From: Oceanobacter sp. 1_MG-2023
GTDB lineage: Bacteria > Pseudomonadota > Gammaproteobacteria > Pseudomonadales > Oceanobacteraceae
Direction of reading: 5' to 3'
Assembly: GCF_030689025.1 (NCBI RefSeq)
Contig: NZ_JAUYWA010000024.1
Span: 1 to 58,584, forward strand
Length of the DNA stretch: 58,584 nucleotides
Positions 26,426 through 37,400 of this stretch are shown piece after piece. The position numbers were made by a program, and so were the translations under genes. The notes under the pieces are model-generated. The model saw only the letters and a list, made by a program, of their open reading frames with translations, had not been told where the DNA came from and did not search any database. The first letter of the stretch is position 1. Every line of letters begins with the position of its first letter.

Positions 26426-27901
26426 TTACCCCAACTCTTCCAGCTTTTTCTTCAGTACTTCCATCACCACTTGCGGGTTGACCCCCTTGGCAGCTTTACG
26501 GGTCAGGCCAATAAAGGGTCCCATGGCCTTGCCACGTTTTTCCACCGGGGTATTGAGGTAGCCTTCCACCAGTTTCGGGTTGTTGGCCAGTACATCGGCA
26601 ACGATGGCTTCAATGGCACCGGTATCGGACACCTGTTTCAGGCCCATGGAGTCAACCAGCGCGTCGACTTTTTCCACTGTGCTGTCGGCTTTGCCTGCTT
26701 CTCCGAGTGCCACCAGTGCGTTGAATACTTCCTTGGCGCCGCCGTTGTTGAGGGTGTTGTCCTTGATCAGTTGCAGGATACGGCCCAGTTGCTCGGCGTT
26801 GACAGGCAGTTCGCTGATGTCTATTTCCAGCCGGTTGAGGGTGGCGGAGACATCACCTTGCACCCAGTTGGCGGCGAGTTGGTAGTCGTTGGCTGCTTGT
26901 GCTGCGATTTCAAAATAATCGGCCAGTGTACGACTGGAAGCCAGAACCGCTGCGTCGTTGGCTGACAGCTGGTGGCTTTCGATAAAACGCTTGCGCTTGG
27001 CGTCGGGCAGTTCGGGCAGAGTGCTGCGTACGGCTTCGATGTAGTTATCATCAATAATGATGGGTAACAGATCGGGGCAAGGGAAGTAGCGGTAGTCATT
27101 TTCCACTTCCTTGGAGCGCATGGAGCGGGTTTCGTTTTTGTCGGCGTCGTAGAGGCGGGTTTCCTGAGTGATGGTACCGCCGTCTTCCAATACGTCCATC
27201 TGACGTTCGATTTCGACATCGATCGCCCGTTCGACGTTACGGAAGGAGTTGACGTTTTTGATTTCGGTACGGGTGCCAAATTCCTGTTGGCCCTTGGGGC
27301 GCAAGGAAACGTTACAGTCGCAGCGCATGGAGCCCTGGGACAAATCGCCATCGCAAATGCCCAGATATGTGACGATGCTGTGCATTTTGCGGAAGTAGGC
27401 CGATGCTTCTTTGGCGCTGCGTAATTCCGGTTCGGAGACGATTTCGACCAGTGGTGTTCCGGCCCGGTTGAGGTCGATGCCGGACATGCCGCCAAAACCT
27501 TCGTGCACGGATTTACCGGCGTCTTCTTCGAGATGGGCGCGGGTGACGTTAATGCGTTTGCTGCTGCCGTTGTCGAGTTCGATATCAATATGACCCATGC
27601 CGACGATGGGGTGGTGCAGCTGGGTAGTCTGATACCCCTTGGGTGAATCCGGGTAAAAGTAGTTCTTGCGGTCGAAGACCGAGCGTTTGCCAATTTCGGC
27701 GTCGATGGCAAGGCCAAACTTCACCGCCATGCGCAGGGCTTCTTCGTTGAATACGGGCAAAACACCGGGTAATCCGAGGTCAACTGCGCAAGCCTGGGTA
27801 TTGGCGTCGGCACCGTAAGCGGTGGAGGCACCGGAGAAAATCTTTGATTTGGTGGCCAGCTGAGCGTGAATCTCAAGGCCGATAACAACTTCCCATTCCA
27901 T
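26426..27901 (-). CDS. gatB: Asp-tRNA(Asn)/Glu-tRNA(Gln) amidotransferase subunit B
   Basis: 491 residues. The opening [22 protein letters not shown] is the family signature, with the kinase-like core carrying [14 protein letters not shown] and [17 protein letters not shown]. The C-terminal YqeY-like tail domain (about 340-491) binds tRNA. It phosphorylates the misacylated aminoacyl-tRNA and accepts ammonia from GatA. Last of the gatC-gatA-gatB operon. Its presence shows that Gln-tRNA and/or Asn-tRNA is made by the indirect route. Confidence 0.97.
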   Translation of the reverse strand: MEWEVVIGLEIHAQLATKSKIFSGASTAYGADANTQACAVDLGLPGVLPVFNEEALRMAVKFGLAIDAEIGKRSVFDRKNYFYPDSPKGYQTTQLHHPIVGMGHIDIELDNGSSKRINVTRAHLEEDAGKSVHEGFGGMSGIDLNRAGTPLVEIVSEPELRSAKEASAYFRKMHSIVTYLGICDGDLSQGSMRCDCNVSLRPKGQQEFGTRTEIKNVNSFRNVERAIDVEIERQMDVLEDGGTITQETRLYDADKNETRSMRSKEVENDYRYFPCPDLLPIIIDDNYIEAVRSTLPELPDAKRKRFIESHQLSANDAAVLASSRTLADYFEIAAQAANDYQLAANWVQGDVSATLNRLEIDISELPVNAEQLGRILQLIKDNTLNNGGAKEVFNALVALGEAGKADSTVEKVDALVDSMGLKQVSDTGAIEAIVADVLANNPKLVEGYLNTPVEKRGKAMGPFIGLTRKAAKGVNPQVVMEVLKKKLEELG

Positions 27902-27912
27902 AATCAGGCTCC

Positions 27913-29367
27913 TTATACCAGATCCGCTGGCGTTTGCTGATGCCAGTCGGTGACTTGTTGGAATTGATGGCCAAGGTTGAGCAGGCGGCTTTCATCAAAG
28001 TAGTTGCCAATCAGCTGCAGGCCGACGGGCAGGTTGTCGACCTGGCCACAAGGAATCGACATGGCTGGCAAACCGGCCAGGTTGATGGCAATGGTGAAAA
28101 TATCTTCCAGGTACATGGCCACCGGGTCGCTGGTTTTTTCACCGGCCTTGAACGCCGGGCTGGGGGTGGTCGGGCTCATGATGACATCGACCTGTTTGAA
28201 GGCTTCGACAAAGTCATTTTTGATCAGGCGGCGTACCTGCTGGGCTTTTTTGTAATAAGCATCGTAGAAACCGGCCGACAGTGCGTAGGTACCCACCATG
28301 ATGCGGCGTTTGACTTCTTCACCAAAGCCTTCGCCCCGAGACCGCTTGAACAGATCATTGACGTCCTGTGGGTCATCACAGCGATGGCCAAAGCGTACAC
28401 CGTCCATGCGAGACAGGTTGGCGGAGCACTCAGAGGGTGCAATCACGTAGTACACCGGAATCGCCAAATGTGTGTTGGGGAGGCTGATTTCTTTGACCGT
28501 AGCACCCAGTTTTTCGTATTCGGCAATGGCGTTACGGACTTGCTGTTGCATGTTGCTGCTGAGGTCATCGCGGAAATATTCTTTGGGTAAACCAATGGTC
28601 AGACCGGCAATGCTGTCGTTCAGGTTGGCGGTGTAGTCCGGTACATCCTGCTGCATCGAGGTGGAATCTTTGGGGTCGAATCCGGCCATTACGTTGAGCA
28701 TCATGGCGGAATCTTCTGCGGTGCGGGTAATGGTGCCGCCCTGGTCGAGGCTGGAGGCAAAGGCAATCATGCCCCAGCGGGAAACCCGGCCATAGGTTGG
28801 CTTGATCCCGGTGACGCCACAAAACGCAGCAGGTTGGCGAATCGAACCGCCGGTATCGGTGGCCGTGGCACCGGGCACCAGACGCGCCGCAACCGCGGCT
28901 GCAGAACCACCGGAAGAACCACCGGGAACGTGATCCAGCTGCCAGGGGTTGTGCACTGCGCCGTAGAAGGAGCTTTCGTTGGATGACCCCATGGCAAACT
29001 CATCCATATTGAGTTTGCCCAGGCTGACGGCACCGGCGTTGTTGAAGTTGGCGACCACGGTGGCATCGTAAGGAGCGACAAAGTTGCTGAGCATTCTGGA
29101 GCCGCAGCTGGTCAGTACGCCGTTGGTACAAAAAATATCCTTGTGGGCCATGGGAACGCCTGTCCAGGGGGTAGCGTTGCCCGCTGCCCGCATGGCATCG
29201 GCGGCGGCGGCCTGTGCCAGTGCTTGTTCGGCCGTCACGGTAATAAAGCTGTTGTAGTTATGATCCAGTTGTTGGATGCGATCCAGGTACGACTGGGTCA
29301 CTTCAACGCTGGAATATTCGCCCGCGGCCAGGTCGCGGGCTATCTGGGCGATGGTTTTGTTGTGCAT
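27913..29367 (-). CDS. gatA: Asp-tRNA(Asn)/Glu-tRNA(Gln) amidotransferase subunit A
   Basis: 484 residues of the amidase-signature family. Catalytic Lys is in MAHKDIF, the cis-Ser in [15 protein letters not shown], and the nucleophile Ser in [13 protein letters not shown]. It releases ammonia from glutamine and channels it to GatB. The ATG at 29367 is used; the frame extends to 29427 but the extra 20 residues have no family match. AGGA lies upstream. gatB starts 11 bases after its stop. Confidence 0.97.
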   Translation of the reverse strand: MHNKTIAQIARDLAAGEYSSVEVTQSYLDRIQQLDHNYNSFITVTAEQALAQAAAADAMRAAGNATPWTGVPMAHKDIFCTNGVLTSCGSRMLSNFVAPYDATVVANFNNAGAVSLGKLNMDEFAMGSSNESSFYGAVHNPWQLDHVPGGSSGGSAAAVAARLVPGATATDTGGSIRQPAAFCGVTGIKPTYGRVSRWGMIAFASSLDQGGTITRTAEDSAMMLNVMAGFDPKDSTSMQQDVPDYTANLNDSIAGLTIGLPKEYFRDDLSSNMQQQVRNAIAEYEKLGATVKEISLPNTHLAIPVYYVIAPSECSANLSRMDGVRFGHRCDDPQDVNDLFKRSRGEGFGEEVKRRIMVGTYALSAGFYDAYYKKAQQVRRLIKNDFVEAFKQVDVIMSPTTPSPAFKAGEKTSDPVAMYLEDIFTIAINLAGLPAMSIPCGQVDNLPVGLQLIGNYFDESRLLNLGHQFQQVTDWHQQTPADLV

Positions 29368-29475
29368 GGGGTCTCTGTCCTGTGAAGCTGATCCCGAATT
29401 CGGAAGGTGCCTGAAATAATCCGGCAAGCTGAAACGGCCGGACGGGATGATCTGCTGTGTTTATGCGACCACGGT

Positions 29476-29763
29476 TTATTCTACGACGCGAGGGACGAGG
29501 TAGTGTCCGCGTTCCGTTGCCGGAGCAATTTGCTGGAAGTGCTCCCGCTGGTTGCTTTCGGTGACCTGATCAGCACGTAAACGCTGCACGGCATCGAGAG
29601 GGTGAGCCATGGGCGCAACATCGCTGGTGTCGACCGCGGATAGCTGATCCACCAGCTCCAGTATGTTGCTGAGGTTGTTCTGGTATGCGGCAATTTGGGC
29701 GTCATCGATTTGCAGACGGCACAATTCGGCAATATTGCGCACCTGATCTTGTTCCAGAGCCAT
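29476..29763 (-). CDS. gatC: Asp-tRNA(Asn)/Glu-tRNA(Gln) amidotransferase subunit C
   Basis: 95 residues. The N-terminal helices VRNIAELCRLQI and LSNILELVDQLSAVDTSDV wrap between GatA and GatB in known complexes. Conserved VAPMAHPLDAVQRLRAD and the closing HYLVPRVVE are present. GGAG precedes the ATG. First gene of the operon, with a predicted promoter that overlaps the divergent mreB promoter. Confidence 0.95.
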   Translation of the reverse strand: MALEQDQVRNIAELCRLQIDDAQIAAYQNNLSNILELVDQLSAVDTSDVAPMAHPLDAVQRLRADQVTESNQREHFQQIAPATERGHYLVPRVVE

Positions 29764-29800
29764 ACAGCTTCTCCAGTATCTCTGTCTGTGAAAGCGCTCG

Positions 29801-29829
29801 AGACTAGCACAAATGCGCCTTGCTCTAAA
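29801..29829 (-). promoter_or_regulatory. Possible gatCAB promoter
   Basis: On the minus strand TTTAGA, 17 bases, TAGTCT, with TG one base before the -10 (extended -10). Its -35 overlaps the -35 of the mreB promoter on the other strand. Confidence 0.4.
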
Positions 29830-29848
29830 TCCCTGCCATTGCTAGAGT
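29820..29848 (+). promoter_or_regulatory. sigma70 promoter of mreB
   Basis: TTGCTC and TAGAGT with a 17-base spacer, 43 bases before the mreB ATG. Confidence 0.6.
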
Positions 29849-29851
29849 TAG

Positions 29852-30928
<1,077 letters not shown>

Positions 30929-30943
30929 TTCAGGTTAATGGAT

Positions 30944-30986
30944 GACATTGCCGCCTGTTTGGGCGGCGGTGTCGTTTGTCCTTTTT
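30944..30986 (+). terminator. Terminator or attenuator between mreB and mreC
   Basis: A 12-base-pair stem (two G-U pairs) around TGTTTG at 30944-30973 is followed by GTTTGTCCTTTTTATT. It would terminate most mreB transcripts and let only read-through reach mreCD. Confidence 0.7.
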
Positions 30987-31026
30987 ATTACTTTGGCAGC
31001 TTGCCTAGTCGTTCGGGAGTCGGGTT

Positions 31027-31890
31027 ATCAGACTGCAATTTCAGATCCCCCCGTATCAGGGCCAGCGTACTCTGCTGGTCTGCCTGATAGCGCTTGCGCT
31101 GATGTGGGCGGATCAACGCTACCCGGCGTTTCAGTCGTTGCGCAATATTGCCGGATACGTTTTGTATCCGGCACAGCAACTGGCTGTCTTGCCTTCTTCT
31201 TTAGCTAACTGGATGGATGAATCCACTACCTCTCGGCGGGATCTGCTTGATCAGAACAAGCAGTTGTCGGCCCGTAATCTGGTCCTGGAGTTAAAAGCCC
31301 AGCGGCTGGCTTCACTGGAAGCGGAAAATATTGAGCTGCGTGAGCTGCTCAGTGCTTCTGAGCAGGTCGACGACAAGGTGCTGGTAACGACGGTGATTGC
31401 GGTTGATCCCGATCCTTATACCAAGCAGATCCTTATCAACAAAGGCGGCGATGACGGTGTGTTTGTCGGTCAGCCAGTGCTGGATGCCCATGGTTTGCTG
31501 GGCCAGGTGGTGGATGTTTTGCCGCATATTTCCCATGTCATGATGATTGCTGATTCCAATCATGCCATTCCGGTACAGATCAATCGTAACGGTGTCCGGG
31601 CGATTGCCACCGGCACCGGGGCGCTGGATCGGCTGGAGCTGATTTATGTGCCGAACACGGCAGATATTCAGGAGGGCGACTTGCTGGTCAGCTCCGGGCT
31701 TGGGGGCCGTTATCCCCGTGGTTATCCCGTGGCGACGGTCGAAAAGGTTGAACATCAGGCCGGTGAATTGTTTGCCAGTGTGACGGCGCGCCCCAGTGCC
31801 CTGATGGACCGCAGTCGGTTATTGCTGCTGGTATTCAGCCAGGGGGCCGGCAAAGTACCATCGGATGAACTGTGGAGGAAAAATCGATGA
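31027..31890 (+). CDS. mreC: Rod shape-determining protein MreC
   Basis: Periplasmic elongasome scaffold that links MreB/RodZ to PBP2. Body motifs: a coiled coil (about 60-110) then VTTVIAVDPDPYTKQILINKG, GQPVLDAHGLLGQVVDV and SGLGGRYPRGYPVATV. The first ATG in frame is 31102, but that drops the membrane helix TLLVCLIALALMWADQRYP that MreC needs. The frame is open back to 31009 and encodes RLQFQIPPYQGQR before the helix, with no ATG, GTG or TTG. The start given (ATC at 31027) lies seven bases after GGGAG and is a guess; CTG at 31033 is another. The stop overlaps mreD (ATGA). Confidence 0.75.
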   Translation: MRLQFQIPPYQGQRTLLVCLIALALMWADQRYPAFQSLRNIAGYVLYPAQQLAVLPSSLANWMDESTTSRRDLLDQNKQLSARNLVLELKAQRLASLEAENIELRELLSASEQVDDKVLVTTVIAVDPDPYTKQILINKGGDDGVFVGQPVLDAHGLLGQVVDVLPHISHVMMIADSNHAIPVQINRNGVRAIATGTGALDRLELIYVPNTADIQEGDLLVSSGLGGRYPRGYPVATVEKVEHQAGELFASVTARPSALMDRSRLLLLVFSQGAGKVPSDELWRKNR

Positions 31891-32366
31891 CCTCTGTACA
31901 GTCGTTTGTTATCGGTATGCTGTCGCTGTTTGTTGGGTTTGTCTTTGAACACTTGCCGCTGCCAGAGTTATTGATCTGGTTCCAGCCGTTATGGATTTTG
32001 GTGGTGATTACCTTGTTGGTATTCCAGTCGCCACAAACGTTCGGGTTGTGGCTGGCGATTCCTGCCGGTTTGATGATGGATGCGGAACAAGGGACATTGT
32101 TGGGAACCCATGTTTTCACGCTGTCGGTGCATATCTTTCTGGTGCAGTATTTTTTCCGGCGTATTGAAGTCTTTAACCTGTTCCAGCAAATGGCGCTGGT
32201 GCTGGTGCTGGCCTTGCTGCATCAGTTGCTGAGTTTCTGGCTGGCGCAAGTAATGCTGGACCTTCCGCATCCGGTTGAAATGTGGGGGCCGGCGTTCAGC
32301 TCGATGTTTGTCTGGCCGTGGGTGTTTGCCCTGACGCGTCTGACCCTGCGGCGGATGTCGGTATGA
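31887..32366 (+). CDS. mreD: Rod shape-determining protein MreD
   Basis: 159 residues with about five membrane helices and almost no soluble part. Conserved GLWLAIPAGLMMDAEQGTLLGTHVFTLSVHIFLVQYFFRR is visible in the middle. It is a membrane partner of MreC and RodA/PBP2. The ATG at 31887 overlaps the mreC stop and has GGAGG upstream. Its stop in turn overlaps maf (ATGA). Confidence 0.93.
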   Translation: MTSVQSFVIGMLSLFVGFVFEHLPLPELLIWFQPLWILVVITLLVFQSPQTFGLWLAIPAGLMMDAEQGTLLGTHVFTLSVHIFLVQYFFRRIEVFNLFQQMALVLVLALLHQLLSFWLAQVMLDLPHPVEMWGPAFSSMFVWPWVFALTRLTLRRMSV

Positions 32367-32935
32367 TTATTCTGGCTTCGGCGTCACCACGTCGCCGCGA
32401 ATTGTTAAGCCAGATCGGGGTGACGCATACCGTTCAGCCGGCTGATATTGATGAAACCCCCGCTGCGAATGAACATCCTGAGGATTATGTCGTCAGAATG
32501 GCACGGAGCAAGGGGCTGGTGGTGGCGTCATCACTGACGATACCGGCCACGGTGCTGGCCGCAGATACCAGTGTGATTCTGAACGGGCAGATTCTGGGCA
32601 AACCAGAGTCGCCTGAGCACCACCGAGCAATGCTGGAACAACTGTCGGGCAATACCCAGCAAGTGCTGTCGGCCATCGCTGTTGTGACCGGGGATCGCTG
32701 TGATACCCGGCTGGTGACCACCCATGTGACCTTTCGCCAGCTGGATGAGGTACTGATCAAGCGCTATCTTGAATGTGGTGAAGGGAAAGACAAGGCGGGC
32801 GGCTACGGTATTCAGGGGAAAGGGGCTGTCTTGGTTGCAGATATTCATGGCAGCTACAGTAATGTGGTTGGCTTGCCGCTGGCAGAAACAGCCGTCTTGC
32901 TCGAACAACATGGCATTTCATATTGGCAGACATGA
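32363..32935 (+). CDS. maf: Maf-family nucleoside triphosphate pyrophosphatase
   Basis: 190 residues. The family opening IILASASPRRRELLSQIGV and the phosphate-binding AADTSVILNGQILGKPESPE are present. KDKAGGYGIQGKGAVLVADIHGSYSNVVGLPL is the substrate loop and catalytic region. Maf enzymes hydrolyse dTTP, UTP or modified nucleotides; place beside mreBCD and rng is that of E. coli YhdE, but the exact specificity is inferred. The ATG at 32363 is coupled to mreD; an upstream frame start at 32282 lies within mreD. Confidence 0.92.
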   Translation: MIILASASPRRRELLSQIGVTHTVQPADIDETPAANEHPEDYVVRMARSKGLVVASSLTIPATVLAADTSVILNGQILGKPESPEHHRAMLEQLSGNTQQVLSAIAVVTGDRCDTRLVTTHVTFRQLDEVLIKRYLECGEGKDKAGGYGIQGKGAVLVADIHGSYSNVVGLPLAETAVLLEQHGISYWQT

Positions 32936-33035
32936 TGGGGGCGTCCTGTCCCCTGGAGTGACTGTCCTGCATCCAGATAGTTTCTGGTTTTGCTGCGCCA
33001 TTATTGACCCGTCAAAACAATAAAAGGATCTGGTA

Positions 33036-34487
33036 ATGAACGCAGAAATCTTGATGAATATTACACCAACCGAGACGCGGGTTGCCGTGGTAGAAAACGG
33101 TGTATTGCAAGAAATAGTCATTGAGCGCACCAATCATCGTGGCCTGGTTGGCAATATATATAAAGGCAAGGTGGTGCGGGTATTACCCGGCATGCAGGCC
33201 GCTTTTGTGAATATCGGCCTGGAACGAGCGGCTTTTATTCATGCCGCTGAATTGGGCCACCCTGATAGCCAGACGCCGATTAACCAGCTGTTGCATGAAG
33301 GCCAGTCGCTGGTGGTGCAAGTGACCAAGGATCCGATCGGTACCAAGGGTGCACGATTGACGACCCAGTTGACGATTCCTTCCCGCTATCTGGTGTATAT
33401 GCCGGGTGCAGATCACGTGGGGGTTTCCCAGCGTATTGATGACGGAGGTGAGCGTGACCGTCTCAAGCATATGGTGCAGGACTGCATGGACGCCGAAGGC
33501 CTCACCGGAGAAGCCGGATTTATTCTACGCACGGCGGCAGAAGGCGTCGGAGAAGAAGAAATCCTCGCCGATACCCGTTATTTGCGACGTTTGTGGCGCA
33601 AGCTGGAAGAGCGGATCAATGAATTCTCATCCCCTGCGGTGGTATATGATGAGCTGCCCCTGTATTTACGTACCCTGCGGGATTACGCCCGCCCGGAAGT
33701 CGACAAGATTCTGGTGGACTCCCGTGAGACTTTTGAAAAAATCCTGCAATTCTCCCAGCAGTACGTTCCAGAAATAGAAGACCACCTGAATTATTACCAT
33801 GGCCCGCGGCCGGTGTTTGAGCTGTATAGCGTGGAAGACGAGATCCAGCGAGCGCTGGAACGTAAAGTACCACTGAAAAGTGGCGGTTATCTGGTCATTG
33901 ACCAGACCGAAGCCATGACCACTATTGATGTTAATACCGGTGGTTTTGTTGGTCGCCGCAATCTTGAAGAAACCATCTACAAAACCAATCTGGAAGCCGC
34001 CAATGCAATCGGCCGCCAGCTGCGGCTGCGTAATCTCGGCGGTATTATCATCCTCGACTTTATCGATATGACCGAACCGGAGCATCAGCGTCAGGTGTTA
34101 CGGATGCTGGAAAAAGTGCTGGAAAAAGACCACGCCAAAACCAAAATCAGTGGTGTCTCAGAGCTGGGGCTGGTGGAAATGACTCGCAAGCGTACCCGGG
34201 AAAGTCTCGAACAGATGCTGATGGAGCCGTGCAAGGCCTGTGATGGCCGGGGTTCTGTGAAAACCCCCGAGACCGTCTGCTACGAAATTTTCCGGGAAAT
34301 CCTGCGCGAAGATCGCGCCTATGGCGCTGATACCTATCTGGTGCTGGCCAGCCAACCGGTGTTGGACCGTTTGCAAGACGAAGATAGTGACGGCCTGGCA
34401 GATTTGGAAGCATTTATTGGCAAAACCATTAAACTGCAAGTTGAATCCCTGTACGCACAGGATTATTACGACATCATCTTGCAATAG
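33036..34487 (+). CDS. rng: Ribonuclease G
   Basis: 483 residues. The S1 RNA-binding domain (about 35-120) starts GNIYKGKVVRVLPGMQAAFVNIG. The catalytic Asp residues of the DNase I-like domain are in TIDVNTGG and IIILDFIDM. CKACDGRG (about 400) is the Zn-link that joins subunits, and no C-terminal degradosome scaffold follows, which separates it from RNase E. It trims the 5' end of 16S rRNA and cuts some mRNAs. AGGA lies upstream of the start. Part of the conserved mre-maf-rng-yhdP order. Confidence 0.96.
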   Translation: MNAEILMNITPTETRVAVVENGVLQEIVIERTNHRGLVGNIYKGKVVRVLPGMQAAFVNIGLERAAFIHAAELGHPDSQTPINQLLHEGQSLVVQVTKDPIGTKGARLTTQLTIPSRYLVYMPGADHVGVSQRIDDGGERDRLKHMVQDCMDAEGLTGEAGFILRTAAEGVGEEEILADTRYLRRLWRKLEERINEFSSPAVVYDELPLYLRTLRDYARPEVDKILVDSRETFEKILQFSQQYVPEIEDHLNYYHGPRPVFELYSVEDEIQRALERKVPLKSGGYLVIDQTEAMTTIDVNTGGFVGRRNLEETIYKTNLEAANAIGRQLRLRNLGGIIILDFIDMTEPEHQRQVLRMLEKVLEKDHAKTKISGVSELGLVEMTRKRTRESLEQMLMEPCKACDGRGSVKTPETVCYEIFREILREDRAYGADTYLVLASQPVLDRLQDEDSDGLADLEAFIGKTIKLQVESLYAQDYYDIILQ

Positions 34488-34495
34488 GAATCGGC

Positions 34496-37400
34496 ATGAG
34501 GTTTCTCGGTGCCTGCTGGACGCAACTATGGATAACACTGGTGGTTGGACTGGTGATGACGGCACTGTATACCAGTGCCGGGCGTCAGTTGATCCCGCTG
34601 GTAGAAAGCTGGCATCCGGATATCGAGCAGCAACTGACGCAGCAACTGGGGCAGCCGGTTGTGATAGGCAAGGTAGAAGGTGACTGGCGTTATTTGTCAC
34701 CGATTGTCCGGCTGCGTGACATTGTTGTCGGCGTCGCACCGGATCAGGTTTCACTGCGGCGCGTGGAGCTGGAACTGGACGTCAGTGCCAGCGCATTTTA
34801 CCAGCTGCCGGTGTTCAAGAGGATCGAAGTCGAAGGGCTGGAGCTGCCGCTGCGACGCGCTCCGCAACAATGGTTTATTGGTCAGAACTGGGCGTTGTCG
34901 TGGCAGCAGCCCAGTAACACCGGCACCGACTCTACGGCAGCTTCTCCAGCCGCTTCCGGAACTTCCCAATCGCTTGGTCCTCGCCAGTCAGAACAGCGTC
35001 CTTTGTGGGCGCGGTTGCTGGAATTACAGCAGCGGATGGAAATTACTGACTCCCATATCCAGCTCCAGAATGCCAATGGCAAAGTCGATCAGCTACAGAT
35101 CGAACAGCTGTTGTGGCGTCACCAGGGCGGCAGCCAGTCGATACTGGGCAAGTTGTCCTGGGGACGAGAGCAGCTGGCTGATATTACCCTGAATGCGGTG
35201 CTGGATGGCCAGGTCTGGCCTTGGCGTGAACAGAACGGCGAAGTGTTCGCCTATGTTGAACCCCAAAGCTGGACGCGCTGGATTCCGAATGACCTGCCGA
35301 TGGAGCTGGTGTTCAACCAGCTGGACGCCGGAGCGGATGTCTGGTTAAAAATCCATAATGGCGAATTGTCCCAGGTCTATGCTGATCTCAATATTGAGCA
35401 ACTGGAGCTGACCACCCGTGAACAGCCACTGAGCCTGAGTGAAGGCCGGATTCAGCTGGGTGGGGAGCATCATGGCGATGACTGGCATATGCGCATCATG
35501 CCCGACCTGGGCGATGCCGTGCCGGTGCATGATTTCACCATCAGTGCGATCAGCTTGCCGGAACAGTCGCGGGGCTGGCAGCTGGGGCTGGCGCAGCTGG
35601 AAATCAGTCAGGCGATAGGCTATTTGCTGGAGCATGGTCTGCTGCCAGATCCTTTCGATCGTTATCTGGGTAATATCCAGCCTGGTGGCCAGGCGCAGGA
35701 TGTGCGGATTTCCTTTTTGCCGGAGGCCGAGACCAATGACGCTATCGATGTCCGGGCGCAGTTGCAGAATATCCACGGCAGCGCCTATCAGGGTATTCCA
35801 GGCATGAAAGGGCTGAACGGCCATGTGCATTTACAGCCCACGGTTGGCCGTATCGACTTCAAGGACCAGACCGCCACGATTGATTTGCAAGGCGTATACG
35901 ATGAACCATGGTCTCTGAGTGGACTTTCCGGTGCGTTTCACTGGCGTATCCAGCCAGAGGAGTCCCGTATCTGGCTGACAGGGTTACAGGCTCGCTGGCA
36001 ACATTTGCAACTCCGCAGTGAGTTGTCGATGACCCTGCCATCCCGTGCTTCCGGGCGCGACAGTCGTTTCAGTCTGCTGTTGGGAATGCCCCGAGCCACC
36101 ATGACAGACCGCAGCCGCCTGTTACCCGACTTGCTTGACCCTGAAGTGCGACACTGGCTGGATACCGCGCTCCTGAGTGGCAAGCTTTCCAACGGGGCTT
36201 TTTTGCTGGATGGCGTACTGGACGAAGAGCGTCCGGATAACAGCCTGACAACCCAGCTCTATATGGACGTCCAGCGCGGCGAGCTGAAATATCTCGAAGG
36301 CTGGCCGGTGGTTGGTAACGTGACCGGGCGGGTCTTGCTGGATACACCGTCAGTGGATGCCTGGGTTGATGGTGCCGATACGCTGGGAGGGCATATCGAG
36401 AAAGGTGCGCATATCCGTTTGCGCAGTGGTGCCGATCATTCAACCCGGCTGTTGCTCAATGGTCGCCTGAACGGGGATAGCGGTGCCGCACTGCGCTATT
36501 TTACCGACACACCACTACAAGAGGTGGTGGGACACGCCTTTGATCACTGGCAAGGACAAGGGAGCCTGCAGGCGGTCATGGCGATGGATATGGCTCTGGG
36601 GGACGATAGCGGCGATCCGGAAATGCGTATCGAGGCTCAACTCGACGATAACCAACTGCGTCTGGATGATCTGAATCTGGAGATTACCGGCCTGACCGGT
36701 GCGCTGGTTTATGATTCGATTGCCGGCCTGTCTTCGCCTCGTATGGAAGGGCATGTAATGGGGGGAGATATGGTGGCGAAAATGACCTCCAAACCGCTGC
36801 CCAATGGATTTTCCACCCAGCTTCGCGCCGATGGTCGAGCGACCATGGCGGCCTTTAAGCAGTGGCTGCCAATGTTTTTACTGGACCCGGTAACGGGGGA
36901 TCTGGGCTATCAGGCCACGCTGGATCTGAATACCACTTCTGGTGATGTACGTTTTGCCCTGGATACCAATCTGGATGGCACTCTCATCGACTATCCGGCG
37001 CCACTGGGCAAAGCGGCTGCCGATGCCTCGCATCCCTTGCATGTTACCGTTCGACCCGGTCGCGAAACCCGTATCAGTATGAATTACGATGATCGTATCC
37101 GGGGGGTGTTTGCACTCGACGATCAGGGGCTTAATCGGGGGCAGGTGTATCTGGGCAAGAGCGAACCGTTTTTGCCCAGTGATAGCGGGGTTGAAATTCG
37201 TGGACAGCTGGATACGCCGGTCAATGCCGAAGAGTGGTGGGATATGTGGCTGCGGCTGGAGCCATTGGCACTGGCCGAAGAGGCAGCAAGCAGTACAGCG
37301 GCCGCGGGTTCTGGCCCGGCAGCAGAGCAACCAGACAGTGATACCAACGCCGGTACACGCAGCAGCACCTCGGAGAATCCGTTACGGCTGGTGGATTTGA

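Noticed and set aside
26339..26965. 208-codon + strand frame
   Set aside because: Mostly antisense to the end of gatB; composition typical of shadow frames.
26821..27717. 298-codon - strand frame inside gatB
   Set aside because: Alternate frame of gatB with low-complexity Thr/Pro/Ser composition and no family match.
27934..28590. 218-codon + strand frame
   Set aside because: Antisense to gatA, no recognisable domain.
31102..31104. ATG at 31102 as the mreC start
   Set aside because: It would remove the membrane helix that is encoded in frame just upstream and is essential to MreC.
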